In this document: positions 11,901 to 24,957 of the stretch, in pieces | Position numbering within the stretch: position 1 is the stretch's first letter | Layout of the letters: the number at the start of each line of letters is the position of its first letter | Assembly (NCBI GenBank): GCA_948567375.1 | Contig: OX419761.1 | Location: 32,526,243 to 32,590,242 of the forward strand | Direction: 5' to 3' | DNA length: 64,000 bases | Source of the DNA: Lunularia cruciata | Taxonomy: Eukaryota > Streptophyta > Marchantiopsida > Lunulariales > Lunulariaceae | The notes under the pieces: generated by a model | The model's input: the letters and a program-made list of their open reading frames with translations, nothing else | Databases searched by the model: none | Told to the model about the DNA's origin: nothing | Program-made: the position numbers and the translations under genes

Positions 11901-12945
11901 CCTCACAAAGGGATTGTAGGGTTTTGATAGTACAGGAGCAGGGACATTTTCTTGAGTGTAAAGCCTTATGAGACTTGGCTGAAGGAGTTGAATTTTGTAG
12001 TGAAAGGACTAGACTAGAGTGAAGTTTTGGAGAGTTGGCCTGCTGAGGAGAGAGGAGGATCTTCAAGGGCTTTTTCCCTGAGCAGTGAGAGGTAAAAGGA
12101 GATTTTTGAAGGGTTTTTCCTTGAGCAGTGAGAGGAACTGGAGTGAAGGTTTGGAGTTGCTCTGCTAAGGAGGTGACAAGAGAGGAAGGAAGTTTTGAGA
12201 GGAATCTGCTGGCTGAGCATGGCAAGAGAGTGAGGAGAGAAATGCCAGAGGTGACGATAGTACAAATTTGCAATGACAGGAGGGGAGAATCACCAAAGGG
12301 GATCTGCCAAGCAGCAATCTTGGGGAGTGACCTGCAGACAAGAAGCTAAATGCTGTAAGGGATAGGAGTTAGGACCTGGATGTTTCTTGTTCTATATATG
12401 CTTGATTAGACAATGTGCTTGATGCAAAACTATTCAGTCTAATTTTTGATCATCATGAAGAATTTATGAATTTTGGAGAACTCGGTGCGGTGATGGAAGT
12501 GACATTCCTTGTGAATGAATGTGTATGTAAAAAGATAAGCAAACAATGATAAGTAAATAATGAAAACTTTGGCACTCAGTCCGGTCCACTAAAGTGAGTC
12601 AAGTCTTTGTACAAAATCCCGGGGTAGAATTGGTTGCATGACCTATGGACTAGTCCACGAATCCCAACAAGTCTATGCTTTGGGCCAAGCCTATTGTCAC
12701 AGCTAAAATCCTACCCACCTAAGAATGACAAACTAAGAAAAGAGTTTGGAATGACAAATCAGGAACAGTAGCCAGAGAACAAGCAGAAAAGTTTAACCTA
12801 AAGCCTATCCAAGTATTCATTGATGAGGATCAACACCCAAAATAGCAATAGACAATCTCCCAAGAGAAGCTATTGTCATAAATCCAGAGAACAAAACCAA
12901 TGCTAGACTACAGAAGAGCTGAAGAGTCTATGCTAAACAAGATAG

Positions 12946-13008
12946 CTTGAGATTGCGCCGGGCACCTAGCCTAAGCACATGCAACTAGGTGCTTGACGCA
13001 ATCTCAAG
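12946..13008. repeat. Two-tier inverted repeat near the right end of D unit 1
   Basis: The outer arms CTTGAGATTGCG (12946-12957) and CGCAATCTCAAG (12997-13008) are perfect. The inner arms CACCTAG (12963-12969) and CTAGGTG (12985-12991) also pair. D unit 2 keeps a weaker version (AGCAC...GTGCT near 57270). This could be an RNA fold near the end of the unit. Confidence 0.7.
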
Positions 13009-13032
13009 ACCTTACAATCCCCACGACAATGG

Positions 13033-13735
13033 TAGGGAAGAAGATCAATTGGAAGGATTGGTGAGGGTAGCAGAGGAGCAAATCTTTGTGAATCAAAAGG
13101 AGAATGAGGCATTGAAGGCTGAATTTGAAGATGAGCTCTAGATGTATCAAAATGAATTGGAGGAAGAAAGAAAGAAGGAGAAGCTTGAAGTTGGAGGAGA
13201 AGCCGATGAGGTAATCGGTGTGGTAAATGAAATCAAGGTGATGCTAAGCACGGAAGTTGAAGGTAAACTAGAGGAAGCAAGATTGCATGAGCTGAAATTA
13301 TTGGTGCAGGAGACACGTAAGAGAAAGGCAAAGTACACGGAGTTGAATAATTTGTTAATTCATCTACGAGAACGTGTAGATAGAAAGATGTTAGAGGTAG
13401 GAGACAATGTGTGTCTTAGATTGGATCTTGTAGGATTGAGTTAGAAAAACTTTGTAGTGAGGTACAAGAAGTAAGAAGACCCAAAGTTGCAGAAGTAGGA
13501 GTACAGGTGTCTTCGGAGTTGTCAACTAAGACCTTAGAGAAGAGAGGGGGGGGGGGTGGAAGATAATGAATTAGAGAAGATACCCACTAGTGCAATTGTA
13601 GTTTGTAATGAAGACATTGTAGAAATAGAAGAGTTAGTAGTAGGATTGAGTAAACCCAAAGATGGTGAAATTCTTGAGAGATCATTGGGTTTGGAAGCCA
13701 AAGTCAAAGTAGACATTGGATTGGAGTAGTAATAG
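13033..13735 (+). pseudogene. Coiled-coil coding region inside the solo C LTR, right part
   Basis: The reading resumes to the right of D unit 1. An open stretch from about 13142 shares LEEARLHELKLLVQET with the minus-strand copy near 60.7 kb, followed by the DRKMLEVGDN motif. Heptad-like Leu/Glu/Lys spacing continues through most of it. Downstream text near 13600-13720 is acidic and matches the tail of the region in the other C LTRs. It is broken like the rest of this old LTR. Confidence 0.65.
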
Positions 13736-14528
13736 ATTTGAGATTTGAAGAGGCAGATATGAAGAGATGCATTGTCACTTTGAATCTATAGGTATGAAAA
13801 GTTGTTGTAGAATGATATAATTGCTAGTAATTGTCAATTGCTTCACTATTGAAAGATGGCATTTGCAATGTTATGTTATTTAGTATTGATAGTTTCTGAA
13901 GATAGACTTTCTAAAGTACTGATTTCAGTGCTTGTCGCTTGAGCTTAATTCCGAGTATCAACTCTATGTGTGTGTTTGTAGGTATGTGGAGAATTTTGAA
14001 GTGAAAATCAGTGTGTTTGGTGGATGGTGGATTCTACAGCCTTGATCTTCATTTTTTGTGTTTGATCTTGAGTGAAGTGCAATCGGAGTAATGCCTTGAC
14101 AAATTTGAGAGGAGTTGTAGTGTTGGCAGTATTTTGCATTTGTGAGTGCAATGTAGTGTTGATGTGAAGCAATATTGATCAAGTAAGTTGTGCTTTCATT
14201 GGAGGGGTGGAACACAATTCTTAGGCAAAGTCATTTGGCAGTGAAGTGCCATCTTTGGGAGAATCTGAATCCTCACAATCAAGATTTGTTTGGACAGAAT
14301 TTATTATGTTGTGATTATGAGTGCAATTTGTGACAAGTTAGCAAGATTGAGTGCTTGTTACTCTCTTTTGGGTGCAGTTTCTATCCGAGAGATTAAAGAA
14401 GAACTTAAGAAGAAACCACATTTGTGACATTTGACTTTGTATTTGACCAATTCTTAATCGTATCTTTTGTAGGAATGAACTTTACTTACCTGATTACCGC
14501 AAAAGTGATATTTTCCAGGATTGTCACA

Positions 14529-15268
14529 GTTAGTATGCACTAATTCTCACCACCTCATTAAGAGGTATCTAGCACCAAAGGTATCTAGCACCGAGAGTCT
14601 ACACTCCACAACATACTGATTTTATCATAGCATATTTAAAGATTTAAATCCCAAAGCCTATATACAACTTACTCAAATAGATGTTATCTCTTTTTATAGT
14701 TTGGTTGATTTGATTAAAGATCATCTTGGTTTTAGAAAGAAGCATAGGAGAATGCAAATACCAAATGTAGATCCAATTGATCCTAGCTCTTGATAGATTA
14801 AGTCACCATAGGAATGGAGCATGTGTGGCACAAGGTTTAAATTTATGAGGTACTAGTGTTGGTCCACAATTGAATTCATGAATCTAGTAATGACTGAAAT
14901 ATTAACTATTCTTAGGGAGGAGGTAAGATGCCCAATCTAGATGACAAAAGAAGAATTTTTGGTGCATTTGCAAAAAGGATTTGTGGGTTGTGTCTTTGTT
15001 TCCTTTACTACGAGACCCATAGTAAACAAAGAATTGTATTATAGCCGCAAGGATTTTTATTTCAACAATCAAGTTATATGCAATGATAGAAGAAGGATTA
15101 TACACTTCACTGTAGGTTAAGAAATAGGTGTTCCAATGATTGACTATATTTTCTAGCACTCATGGTTTGACTATATTTTCTAGTACTCATGGTTTGATGT
15201 GCATATGATTTAACCATATATTTTGGTACTCATGGTTTGATGTTTGTGTGGTTGATTGTAGGAATATT
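14529..15268. other. Unassigned gap between two LTRs
   Basis: I see no recognisable coding domain. A short tandem repeat lies at the right side. The stretch is AT-rich and may be decayed repeat sequence. Confidence 0.4.
15141..15240. repeat. Short tandem repeat, 27-bp unit
   Basis: Two adjacent 27-bp units (15141-15167 and 15168-15194) differ by one base, and a diverged partial third copy ends with TACTCATGGTTT near 15240. It is a minor local duplication with no clear function. Confidence 0.85.
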
Positions 15269-15999
15269 TGTAACACATATTAGTGCATGTATTTTTTATT
15301 GGGATATTTAGTTTGGTATTGCAAATAGTTGAAGATATTATTTATATGGAGTTAAACAAAGTTTCTATATTTTTCATGATTAGCTAGAGTTTGTTCTAGC
15401 CAAAATACAATTGAACTACTTTAGAGAAAGGTGAAAGAGTGAGCACCATTATTTTGGATTCTAGTGTATTTACTCTGTATTATTTCTTGATGTTTAACTT
15501 TGAGGAAAGAATTGAGAACTCTTGGTCCACAAGCCTTTTAGTTTGGACGTTTTTTATAATACAAGGATAACACATGTGAAGGAATCCTTGACTTAGTTAT
15601 TGGGTCAAGATAAGACCACATCTTTAGAGGATTACCCATGAGTTTGGATATTTCCTTAGACTTTTGACTTTATATGATTTTTTGCCTATTAACTTGAGTT
15701 ACTTTGGAGACTTTTGACTATTTATGACTTTTTTCCTTGTAACTTTGGTGTGTAATTATTTCACAAGTATATAAAATAGGGGTGAGGAAGTGCTCATCAT
15801 CCTTTCATTTACAACCATCTCTTTCTCATTGAGTTCTCTAATGAGCGATACTTTGAGTCTTGGAGGTATCTTGGAGGTATCTTGGAGTTCTAGCCTTGAA
15901 GGAGTGTGATGTAATTTAGCTCTTGTCCTTCTTAGTCCATGGTGTGCTACTCTAATAGCCATCAAGGTTCATCTTGAATGAGAGATAGGTTGGCTAACA
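15269..15999 (+). mobile_element. Old solo family-A LTR
   Basis: It begins TGTAACACATATTAGTGCATG and ends GGTTGGCTAACA. It is collinear with the E1 LTR throughout, including the ATATAAAA promoter box and the block ending AGTTCTCTA. Length is 731 bp. It is far more diverged from the E1 LTR than the copy at 10087, so this family has been active over a long time. No target duplication is recognisable. Confidence 0.82.
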
Positions 16000-16695
16000 A
16001 GTCATATCATGACATGACTTGTTTGAAGAAATCTGCAATATGAGGTGACTTGAATCATCAAGGAGTAGGTCATTTCTTTGAGGCTAGTGAATATCTCCTT
16101 GTAGATTCAGGATATTTTCTTATGAGTTATCTTGTACACTTTTTCAAGCAAGCAAGGATAAAGGATAAATATCTTCTCACCAAATGGGTAACAAGGGTAC
16201 TAAATGAGCATTGCATAGGAGTGCTAAAAGCTTGATGACACTCACTAATAGACTTAAGAGCTCAACTCAAGGATCTAGTAGAAATTTATACCTCTTGAAG
16301 TGGATCAATGTATGCATAATTCTATGTAAAATTTCAATTAATTGATTTGACCTATGGGTAGAATTGGATGGGATTTCATTTGTGACAAACTGAATATAGA
16401 AGGGACAATCTTTGTGGATGGACTTGAACTGGATAGAGAGGAAACTAAAAATGGGATCATGCGTAATGGTCTTGCTCACAAGTTACAACGTGGTGGACAC
16501 TTGATCCTTTATGAGAATAAAAGATTCTATGATGTGAGTTTTACATATTGTGCAGTTGTGTGCTTTTTTGTTTGTTTCTCAAATATATACATAGAGATTT
16601 TCAGATTGTGCCCTTGTGTGTTTTGGATATGTTTTGCAAACATATACACATTGGTTTTGAAAATAATTGTTGGTATGCGCTTGGTATGCACTTAT
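16000..16695. other. Unassigned stretch with short open frames
   Basis: Plus-strand frames at 16050-16235 and 16354-16767 have no recognisable domain. The peptide SYLVHF near 16120 recurs near 26780, which also adjoins an A LTR, so part of this may be a repeat flanking or internal to another element. There is no firm assignment. Confidence 0.3.
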
Positions 16696-16700
16696 AGGAC

Positions 16701-18708
16701 TGTGGTACCCACATTTTTCATTTTGGACGAGTTTAGAAGAGGAAGTGCCTTGCTGAAACCAAATTGAAACCAAATGGAGAAGAAATGAGGGGAAACTTGT
16801 GTTTTGATCAAGCCTAAGGAAGTCAATTTTGTGTTGGAGGAAGAAGGACTCGGATTGGATGACACCCGAAGAAGCTTACTTCATGTCAAAGGAGGAAAAA
16901 AACTTGGATCATACATTGAAGGAGTGCAAACCCAAAGGGGAAAGGGAGGTTGCAGGTCAGGATTCTTGCAGGGGCCATCTATCAGTGACGGATCAGACGT
17001 TGAAGGAGGGAAAACCGGAAGGAGGAAGGGAGGTTGCAGGTCAGGATTCTTGCGGGGGCCATATCTCAATGAAAACAAGTCCAAATCATTTGTGCTATAT
17101 CTTGTTGCAAGCGTTTCGTTTAGGGCTTTCCATTGCTACCAAAATCGTAGACTTCAAAGGTCTGTAGCAAAAGTTACAAGTATTTGAAGTTTTGGGAGCA
17201 GATGTACAAAGTAGTTGAAGGACTTTGGGTTGGTGTCTTTGGGTCTTTGGACTTCGGACTTGAGACTTAAGACTTTGGGCTTCAGGTTTACACAACTTCG
17301 GGTCATGAGACTTTGCCTCAAGATGAAGATGACTAGATCCGAGGTAGTCAGATCTTGGAGTGCAGTGAAAGTGACTTCAGGAATCTTTGTAGAGGCATTA
17401 GAGGAAGTTAGAGTAGGGAAAATAAGTTAACTAGGATACCCATGACTTCAATTTCAATTCAGATTGAAGATGGAATAGAAATTGAAGTAGAAATAACAAT
17501 AATGAATGAATCCAAAATGCAAGATCAAACAGTAAGTGTCTTTGGGTCAATAACATGTGTGATTAGCGTAAAGTGGGTTACAAATTGAAGGTATAGATAG
17601 TGTACCCATGCTTTCAACTACAACTCTTGATGAGGATATAATAGAATTAGTAAAGGAATTGATAGTAGTTAGACCCAAAGTAAGAGAGATAGGAGTGCAG
17701 GTGTCTTTGGATTTGACATTTTAGAGAAGAGTGGGTCGGGAGATAAAGTGATAGAAAGGTTACCCATGACCTCAATTGTAGATCAGAGTGAAGAAGTAGT
17801 AGAATTAGTAGAGGAATTAGTAGTTGTGAAACCCGAGGATAGAGTAGTAGTGAGTGAAGTTACTTCAGGATTGGGTTTGAAAGCCGAGGAAGAAGTAGAC
17901 ATCGGATTGGAGTTGTAACAGATTTGAGGTTTGAAGAGGTAGATATGAAGAGATGCATTGTCATTTTGGATCTACAGGTTAGAAGAGTTGTTAGGAAACG
18001 GTATAGTTGTTAGAACTGTTGTTTGCTTCACTATTTAAGAGTGACATTTGCAATCTTATGTTGTTTAATGCTCATAATTTTTGAGAATAGATAAAGCAAA
18101 GTGTTGTGAAGTAGTGCTTGTTGTTTGAGCTTGATTCCAAGTATCAACTTTGTGTTTGTGCTTATGAGTGTGTGGAGAAATTCTAAGTGCAAGTCAATGT
18201 GCTTGTTGGATGTTGGATTCTGCAACCTTGATCTTCATTCTGTGTGTTTGATCTTGAGTGAAGTGCAATTGAAGCAATGCCTTGACAGATTTGAGAGGAA
18301 TTGTAGTGTTGGTAGTATTTTGCATTTGTGAGTGCAACATGAAGTTGATGTGAAGCAATTTAGATTGAGGAAGTTGTGCCTTCAGTGGAGTGGTAGAACA
18401 CAATTCTGAGATGAAGTCATTTTGTAGTGAAGTGTCGTTTTTGGGAGAGCCTGAATCATCACAATCAAGATTGTTTGGGAAGATTCGATGGAGTTGTGAT
18501 TAAGAGTGTTAATTCGTAATGAGACTGCAAGTCAGTGCTTGTTACTCTCTTTTGGGTGTGATTTCTACCTAAGAGATTAAAGACACAACCAAGAAGAACT
18601 ACATTTTTATTTTTTACTTTGTATTTGACCAATTCTGACTCGTATCTATGCAAGAACAAACTTTACTTACCCAATTACCGCAAAAGTGATATTTGCTGGG
18701 TTGTCACA
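16701..18708 (+). mobile_element. Internally shortened solo family-C LTR, TSD AGGAC
   Basis: It starts TGTGGTACCCACATTTTT and ends GGGTTGTCACA. Perfect 5-bp duplications AGGAC flank it (16696-16700 and 18709-18713). It is about 2.0 kb, against about 3.7 kb for complete C LTRs, so roughly half of the interior is missing while both ends are intact. The tail region, from about 17890 to the end, aligns closely to 13700-14528 and to the complement of 59504-60330. This unit independently confirms both LTR termini of family C. Confidence 0.9.
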
Positions 18709-19929
18709 AGGACCCTATTTCTTGGGCTATCTACACTTGTACCCTTGGTATCTATTGGGGATCCCTTGGGTCAGGCTTGTATGCATTGGTATGCACTTGT
18801 GGATGTTTGCTGATGTGGCACATGAGAATGCAATTGGGTATCAAAGTCAAGGTGTATAGTGGATGTTGTTGTATATTCAATCAATTTTGGATTTCTATGT
18901 TTGCGCAAGTGTGTCAAGGACTCTCCAAAATATTTTAAAGCCAATTATGTGGAACTTGCTTTTTATAGTCTAATTTTCTATGAGAGATTTTTGTGAGAGA
19001 TTTGTGGGAGAGATCTAGAGTGATTTGGAATTTGGTGAGAATTTAGGAGGTGAGAAATCTAGGAGGAAAAGAAAAAAATCAAATTTTGGAGGGAAAAAAA
19101 TGGGAAGGAAATTGAGAGCAAACTTCTATTCAAATTCTAGAGGGAAGAAATCTGGAAGGAAATCAAAGGCAATCTATTTTGAAAAAGATCATTCAAGGAC
19201 CAAATTTGAAGTTGCCTCATTTGGGCAAAGTGAGATTGGGAAATTTGTGAGAGGTGATTTGGATATAGGAGAGATATAGAGAGGGAAGTCAAGAAATTTG
19301 GGAAATTTAGGAGAGGTGATTTGGAGACAAGAGAGATATTATACAAGTGAGAAGAAGAGTAAGGAGATATGGTAAAAATACCACATTACAAACAAGTGGT
19401 CAATGATGAAAACATAAAGAGAAGGTGAAGGTGATTAGCTCATCAACTTTCATACCATGTCAAACAACATGACCCAACTTTAATGGTGCTTGTTGGACAA
19501 AGAATAAGTGAGAAAGTTAGTGTAGAATATCAAAGAGGTGTACTTGGATCTGATGGGCTTGAAGATTGCTATAGGTATTGCATATTCTAGACCCAATGTA
19601 AGTTTAAAGCTAATTTGAAAGTTTAATTTAATATCTTGCAAGAATTTTGATGGAATGCTTCTATTTCATGCTAGTTTAGTTAAAAACATTTGAACTTGTC
19701 AAGCACTCCCCCAAATATTAAAGTCCCCATGCATACCAATGCATGCAAGTGTCTAGCAAACTAGACTATGTTGGGTAGCATAGTCTAGTTTTAGTCAGGA
19801 CTTATGAGTGCACACAAATATAGTCCAATTTTAGTCAATGCATATGAGTGAAAACCATTGCATACCAACATAGTCCATCACATTTGTGTTTGTTTTCCAA
19901 ATTTTTGCATGCATTGAGTTCTACAAGAC
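18709..19929. other. Unassigned stretch with purine-rich segment
   Basis: Between about 19020 and 19360 the plus strand is purine-rich, with imperfect repeats of GAGAGGTGATTTGGA and GGGAAATTT. The remainder has short dispersed repeats such as CATGCATACCAATGCATGCA. I see no gene. Confidence 0.4.
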
Positions 19930-22300
19930 ATGGAACAAGGAGACTCAAACCAAGACAATGTGTGGGAGGCCTTCCCTTTCACTCTAGCAATTATTAGGGA
20001 GTCAATTGCATTGGAGAGAGGTAGAACGCCCAAGAGAAGGTACATTCCTTATATGGCTGCCAAATATTTTTTTTTATTAAGGAAAGGACAACTAGGAGAT
20101 ATCTAGTGAGACAATGCATGTATCTTGCATTCTGGCTCTTTTTCCCCAGTGATATGCTTGCTTTTGATCCCATCTTAGAGGCCCAAGGTAGTGCATGGGC
20201 ATGCTATCTTGACAACAAAGATCAAGATTAAGAGAATATGTCAGGAGGATTATAATTATGTAGAGTTGGTAATGACTACTATTGATGCTAAGTTAGTGGT
20301 GGTATAGAGATAATTGTAGCTTCAAGATGGGAGACATTACAAGGTCACCTTACTTGGATAGATTCTCACCCATTTTTTTGTAGAGAGAGGGTATATTGGT
20401 GAGAGTGAAATATCTTACAAGAGCAATGGAGAAAATGAGGATATCTTTGTCCATGATGTAGACAAGAGATGAGGAGGATGATGGAGAAGAGAGTGAGTGC
20501 AAATAAATAAGTGAAACATTAGAAAATTTTATGCTTTGTATTTGGGATACATTGTAGGAAATTTACTTAATGAAAATTTCACATTTCTTAATAGTTCTTA
20601 GGGTGTTTTTAAAATGTAAAATGGTTTTATATTGACAATTACTTTTTCAAAGATCACCATGCATTTGATGAATGATTATATGCATGTCACCATGAGTCTA
20701 CCATACTCGTCATACTACCCAAGGTGTTAGAGAGAGATCATCATCTAGCATCATTGAGCCATGCATTTGATGGAATGGGAGGTGATTATATGCAAGTTGG
20801 CACTATTCAGCCTGAGCCAATAGTACCCTTACCCTTGTCATACTACTCACCATATTGGGGAGAGGTCAACATTGAGCATCATTGAGCCAAGGTGTTGAGA
20901 GAGATTTTGAGACTCCACACAAAGAGAGGTTGACTATAAAGCTTACCTAGCTAGGTCTCTACATAGGTTGAGTAGGATCTTGGAGGATTGTTCATAAGAG
21001 GTTGAATTCATTGATAGGGAGTATTTACTTAGTGAGAGGAAGCATACTCTAGGCTATGACATATAAGAGAGAGAGAGTTGTTAATATTGAAACGGAGCAT
21101 GTCATATCAAGGAGAGAGAGCATTCTTCTTGCCCAAGAGTATGCTTTGGTAGAGCAAGCAAAGTCACATATGACTTTAATTATGGATGAGAGATCAAGAG
21201 GAGAGAGATTGGCTTAGTTAGATATAGATGTGACTTCTTGAGAGATGATGTTTGACGCTTATGGTTGTCAAGAGAAGTTATATTAGTGAGAGTTTTCTCT
21301 TAACATAGAGAGGTTGGAGAGGACTTGGGTTGATGAGAGACTTAGAGTACTCTTGATGAAGTGAGGATGGTTTTAGACATGGTCATTAGATAGACTTAGA
21401 CCTAAACTCAGATGGATGATTTAGGAAAGTTCACTTGGATTCAAATGACTCAAACAAATAATTTGGATGATTCAAGGAGGTCACTTTGACTTAGATGAAT
21501 CAAATAGATGCTTGTGGGAGGATCAATTGAAGGTCTCAAACTAGAGAGAGCACAAGCCAATCTATCGTGTTTATTCCTTGCTTCTTCTACCTAGGAGAAT
21601 AGAGAAGGAAGATTCTAGTTTTGGATGTGTGTTGTTTGGCAAATATTATGTGGTAAACTAGTGCAATTTTTGATTAGATTAATTTTTAATTAGACTATGG
21701 CTAGTATAATTATGGAGAGGTGGAGGGTTCTTTGTGATATGTACCAAAACCAGGAGTTAGACAATTTTTGCAGTTTTTTTGACACTTTGAGGTTATCATA
21801 TAGTCCAATAACACTAGGAGTAATTTAGAGTTCCTACTCTTGTCTATGTGGAGACGTGCTTTCTTGCCTGAGGGAGTACACACATTGGAGGAACTTATGG
21901 GTTTGTGAGTGATATCAATAATTACATTGATGGGTTTAGAGAGTTTGGAGTGAGATCTTATGCTTTACTCACTTCATTAGGGTTATCTATTTGGGATATT
22001 TTAAGTGTAGTTCTACCACATTGTAGGAACCACCCCATGGTACTATCCACTCTCATCACTTTACACCAGCTTATACATCTAGGACATCACATGTTTCTTC
22101 TTTTGACCTTTTGGTAGCTCCATGAGCTAGAATTAGAGATAACAACCGGTCTGTTATTACATTCTTGGAAGAGGAGTGGACTTCAAGACATCTCCAAGTA
22201 TATAATACCAACCTATATGTGAGATTAGCAAGGACTATCTAGGAGCTCCTTTGCTTGACAAGGAGTGAGAATACATATGGGCATATAGTCCTTACTTGAT
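19930..22300 (+). other. Decayed, unrecognised coding-like region
   Basis: A possible start near 19931 reads MEQGDSNQDNVWEAFPFTL in the plus strand. The longest open piece is at 21905-22117 (70 codons, containing FREFGVRSYALLTSLGL). The intervening sequence rises and falls in coding character. I could not match it to a named family; a transposon-derived or retroelement accessory frame is possible. It is free of the LTR families that fill the rest of the window. Confidence 0.25.
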
Positions 22301-24957
22301 ACATCATGATGTGCATAGACAATGCCTTGAGGATGCACTAGCATGCCCTAAACAACCCTAAGGCCCTCCATTCCACATCTCTTCCATGTATATATGTTGG
22401 TTATGATATTGCATACATCATTTTATATTGATCCTATATTATTAAACTTACTATATCCCATACTTAATCTTGCATGTTGCATGAAATTTGTGATTTGAAG
22501 TGGATGGTTATCCAAAATGTTAAAATGGTATGTTAAGCTCTCCATCATTAGACTCTTTAGACTGGCTAAGTGCTCCTACACCCATAAAATGTTGTTTACA
22601 AGTTATGGAGCACTATCTTAATTTTTTGATTTTCCTTTCTTCCAAGTTTCCCAACTATAGCTAAGTTTGTGTCACAAGACTCAATATGAACTTGGAAGAT
22701 ATATGAAAAATTTGTATGAGGATAAATTGCATCCACTAGGCTTTAGGTTTTCACTTGGTGTCCAAATAGATTCATTGACTAAAAATATGTTTGGATGTGA
22801 CCAAGGCATCCTAGCAGATATTAGTGCATGTTGGTATAGACAAAAAATTTCACTCAATGCACTAGAGTGCATCCCAATGTAGAGAAGTGCATACTAGTGC
22901 ATACCTTAAAATTCCCATCAATGTTGTCTAATACAACTTAAAGCATGTTGACATATGTAGTAAATTGCACTCCACATCCTAGTACAACCTCACACCATTG
23001 TGTTATATTTTGCATAGCCAATGAAAGAGTAGTTTAGTGCAGTTTATCTTCAAAGTGTTGGAGTAGATTCTATGACGGATCCCATGATTGAGTTATTCCA
23101 TCAAGTAATCTATATTTAAGTGAATGGACATGTGGATTACAATCTTGCCATTTTGGAGTGCTTGAATGTATATAGGTGGTAGAGACTTGATAGATGGAGA
23201 TCATTTTTTCAATATGAGGAGTCTCAAGTGAGAGGAAGACATTGGCAGGTGAGAGTTATAGTAGAGTATGGGAGGTAGAGTGTTAGAGGAAGAGATTGAA
23301 CCAAAGATATTCTGTGCTCCCGACTTGCTACTCTTGAATCTTTTTCTCATGAAGCTTCAAATTTTATGCCTTGATCACTTTCAAGCTTGGATGGTAGCAC
23401 ATTTTGGGCTTGTGTTTATGGCATCCATGATTGAAAATGAGGGTGTTGGGAGAAGAGATTATGATCAGGTTGGAGGTCTTGGTCACTTCTCAAGTTTTGG
23501 TTTGAATCCATTAATGAAACTTTCTAATATTGTTGGTGGTTAAATATTTTACTTTTTTTACAATTTTTCATGTGAATTCCTCAAATGAAGAATTTAGGTG
23601 TTGGATCAACCATAGAGCTCAAAAGTTAGCCCCATATGGAAATTGATCCATATCTAGAGATTGGAGTAAGAAAAGCCACCAAAATTTACAAAGGTTTAGA
23701 CATGGGTACATCCAATTAATATGTAGAATTTGGTTGGCTTAGAATTTATAGATAGTAAGACTTTGTGCAACAAATTCTATTGGAAATACTATTGTAAGCT
23801 TAGTTGAGCAATTCCATTTCCAACTCCAATTCAATGTCAAATCTCCAATTTGAAGTCATGAGTGAAACAACTACAATTTCTTGAAGTGTTCACTACTATT
23901 TTACATGAACCCATAGGCCAAACATTGGCAAAAACCCTATGCAAGAATCAAGATTTTAGCCTTACTTTGGATTTCAAAATTAGGACTAGAACTACAAAAA
24001 ATCTAGCCAAGTTTAAGACCTTGTCAAGGAAGCTATATTGGTCAAATTATATTTTATTTTAAATGATTGAAAAGCTTATTTCATATGCTTTCTATTGATT
24101 CTAAGAACATCTAAATCAAATGTATATAAGAAAAGATATTCTCAATTGATCTCTCAGATACTTTCCCATCTAAAGGTATATAATTTCTTTATTCGGAAAA
24201 TAGATAGGATATAAACCTAGAGTAGAAGTTGAGAGGAACTCTTACATAGAGCAAGGAGGCTCTAAAGCACATTCTTACTAAAAAGCATGGGAATATTTTG
24301 CTAAGCTTCTTGTGTTTGGATCCTCTCCATGCTTGCATGCTTGATTATATGCCAATTGGCATGGATTGGTGTGTGGATGTTGCACTTAGATTCTTTCCTT
24401 TTAGGCATGTTGAGAATTTCTCTTTGGTAAAGGTGGAAGTGATGAGCAATAGACTAAGAGTGCATGTTGTGATGATAGGCTAGGTTGCTTGTTACTTCCT
24501 TACTCGATGGAAGGAAGACCCAAAACATAAGTAGAAGGTTCCATTGGTTAGGCAAACAAGCAGGTACAAACTATTAGTACAAGTCTACATATGATCTCTT
24601 AACCTATAAACTCCACAACTAGGCAACCAGTGTATTCCCAAAGAGACAATGCACCCCAACATACACAAAAATACATGCTAGCACAATGATAGTGAATTTC
24701 CACCAATGCTCTCCACTACATGCAAGTGCATGCTGGTGCAAACAAACCATTTCAAAATTGTGTTCAATCTTTTGTAGTATATGAGAGAAAACAACTTCTT
24801 TTAATTCTCATGAGGAAATTTTTATGTATTTGCACCATACTTGCAAAAAGAGCATGATCTTTATTGAATTCTTATTGGGTGAATGTGCTACTACATTCTT
24901 ACGTGAAAGTATCTTAGCTATCTTTACTATCATTAACACTAGCAAAGGGTGTATAAT
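22301..24957. other. Quiet AT-rich stretch, no gene seen
   Basis: Small open frames occur (for example 22667-22882 and 23268-23543, plus strand) without recognisable motifs. Short CATGC/GCATG-rich segments recur. I saw no LTR termini, tandem arrays or RNA genes. Confidence 0.4.

Larger units (their letters stand above)
9512..13028 (+). mobile_element. D unit 1: large LTR-like element with 4-bp TSD
   Basis: The termini TGTCATTGGG and CCCCACGACA form a TG...CA pair with a short inverted repeat, flanked by ATGG on both sides (9508-9511 and 13029-13032). Removing it and one ATGG restores alignment of the coiled-coil region to its sister copy. Without the nested A LTR it is about 2.83 kb. It shares both ends with D unit 2 at 53853-57332. 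A CACGTG G-box core lies near the left end (9531-9536), and tandem repeats fill 11.1-11.9 kb. No PBS, polypurine tract or pol was found, so it is probably a solo LTR of an element with very long LTRs. Polarity is unproven. Confidence 0.7.
7242..14528 (+). mobile_element. Solo family-C LTR (Ty3/gypsy), interrupted by a D unit
   Basis: The left end TGTGCTCCCCACATTTTTTGG matches the start of the C3 LTR, and the right end GGATTGTCACA matches its terminus. After removing the nested insertion at 9512-13028 the unit is about 3.77 kb, close to the 3.72 kb of the complete LTR at 59504-63227. No PBS follows and no polypurine tract precedes, so it is best read as a solo LTR formed by LTR-LTR recombination. 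No clear target duplication remains (GTCAA left, GTTAG right). It is much diverged, hence old. It contains a copy of the LTR-internal coiled-coil coding region. Confidence 0.8.
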
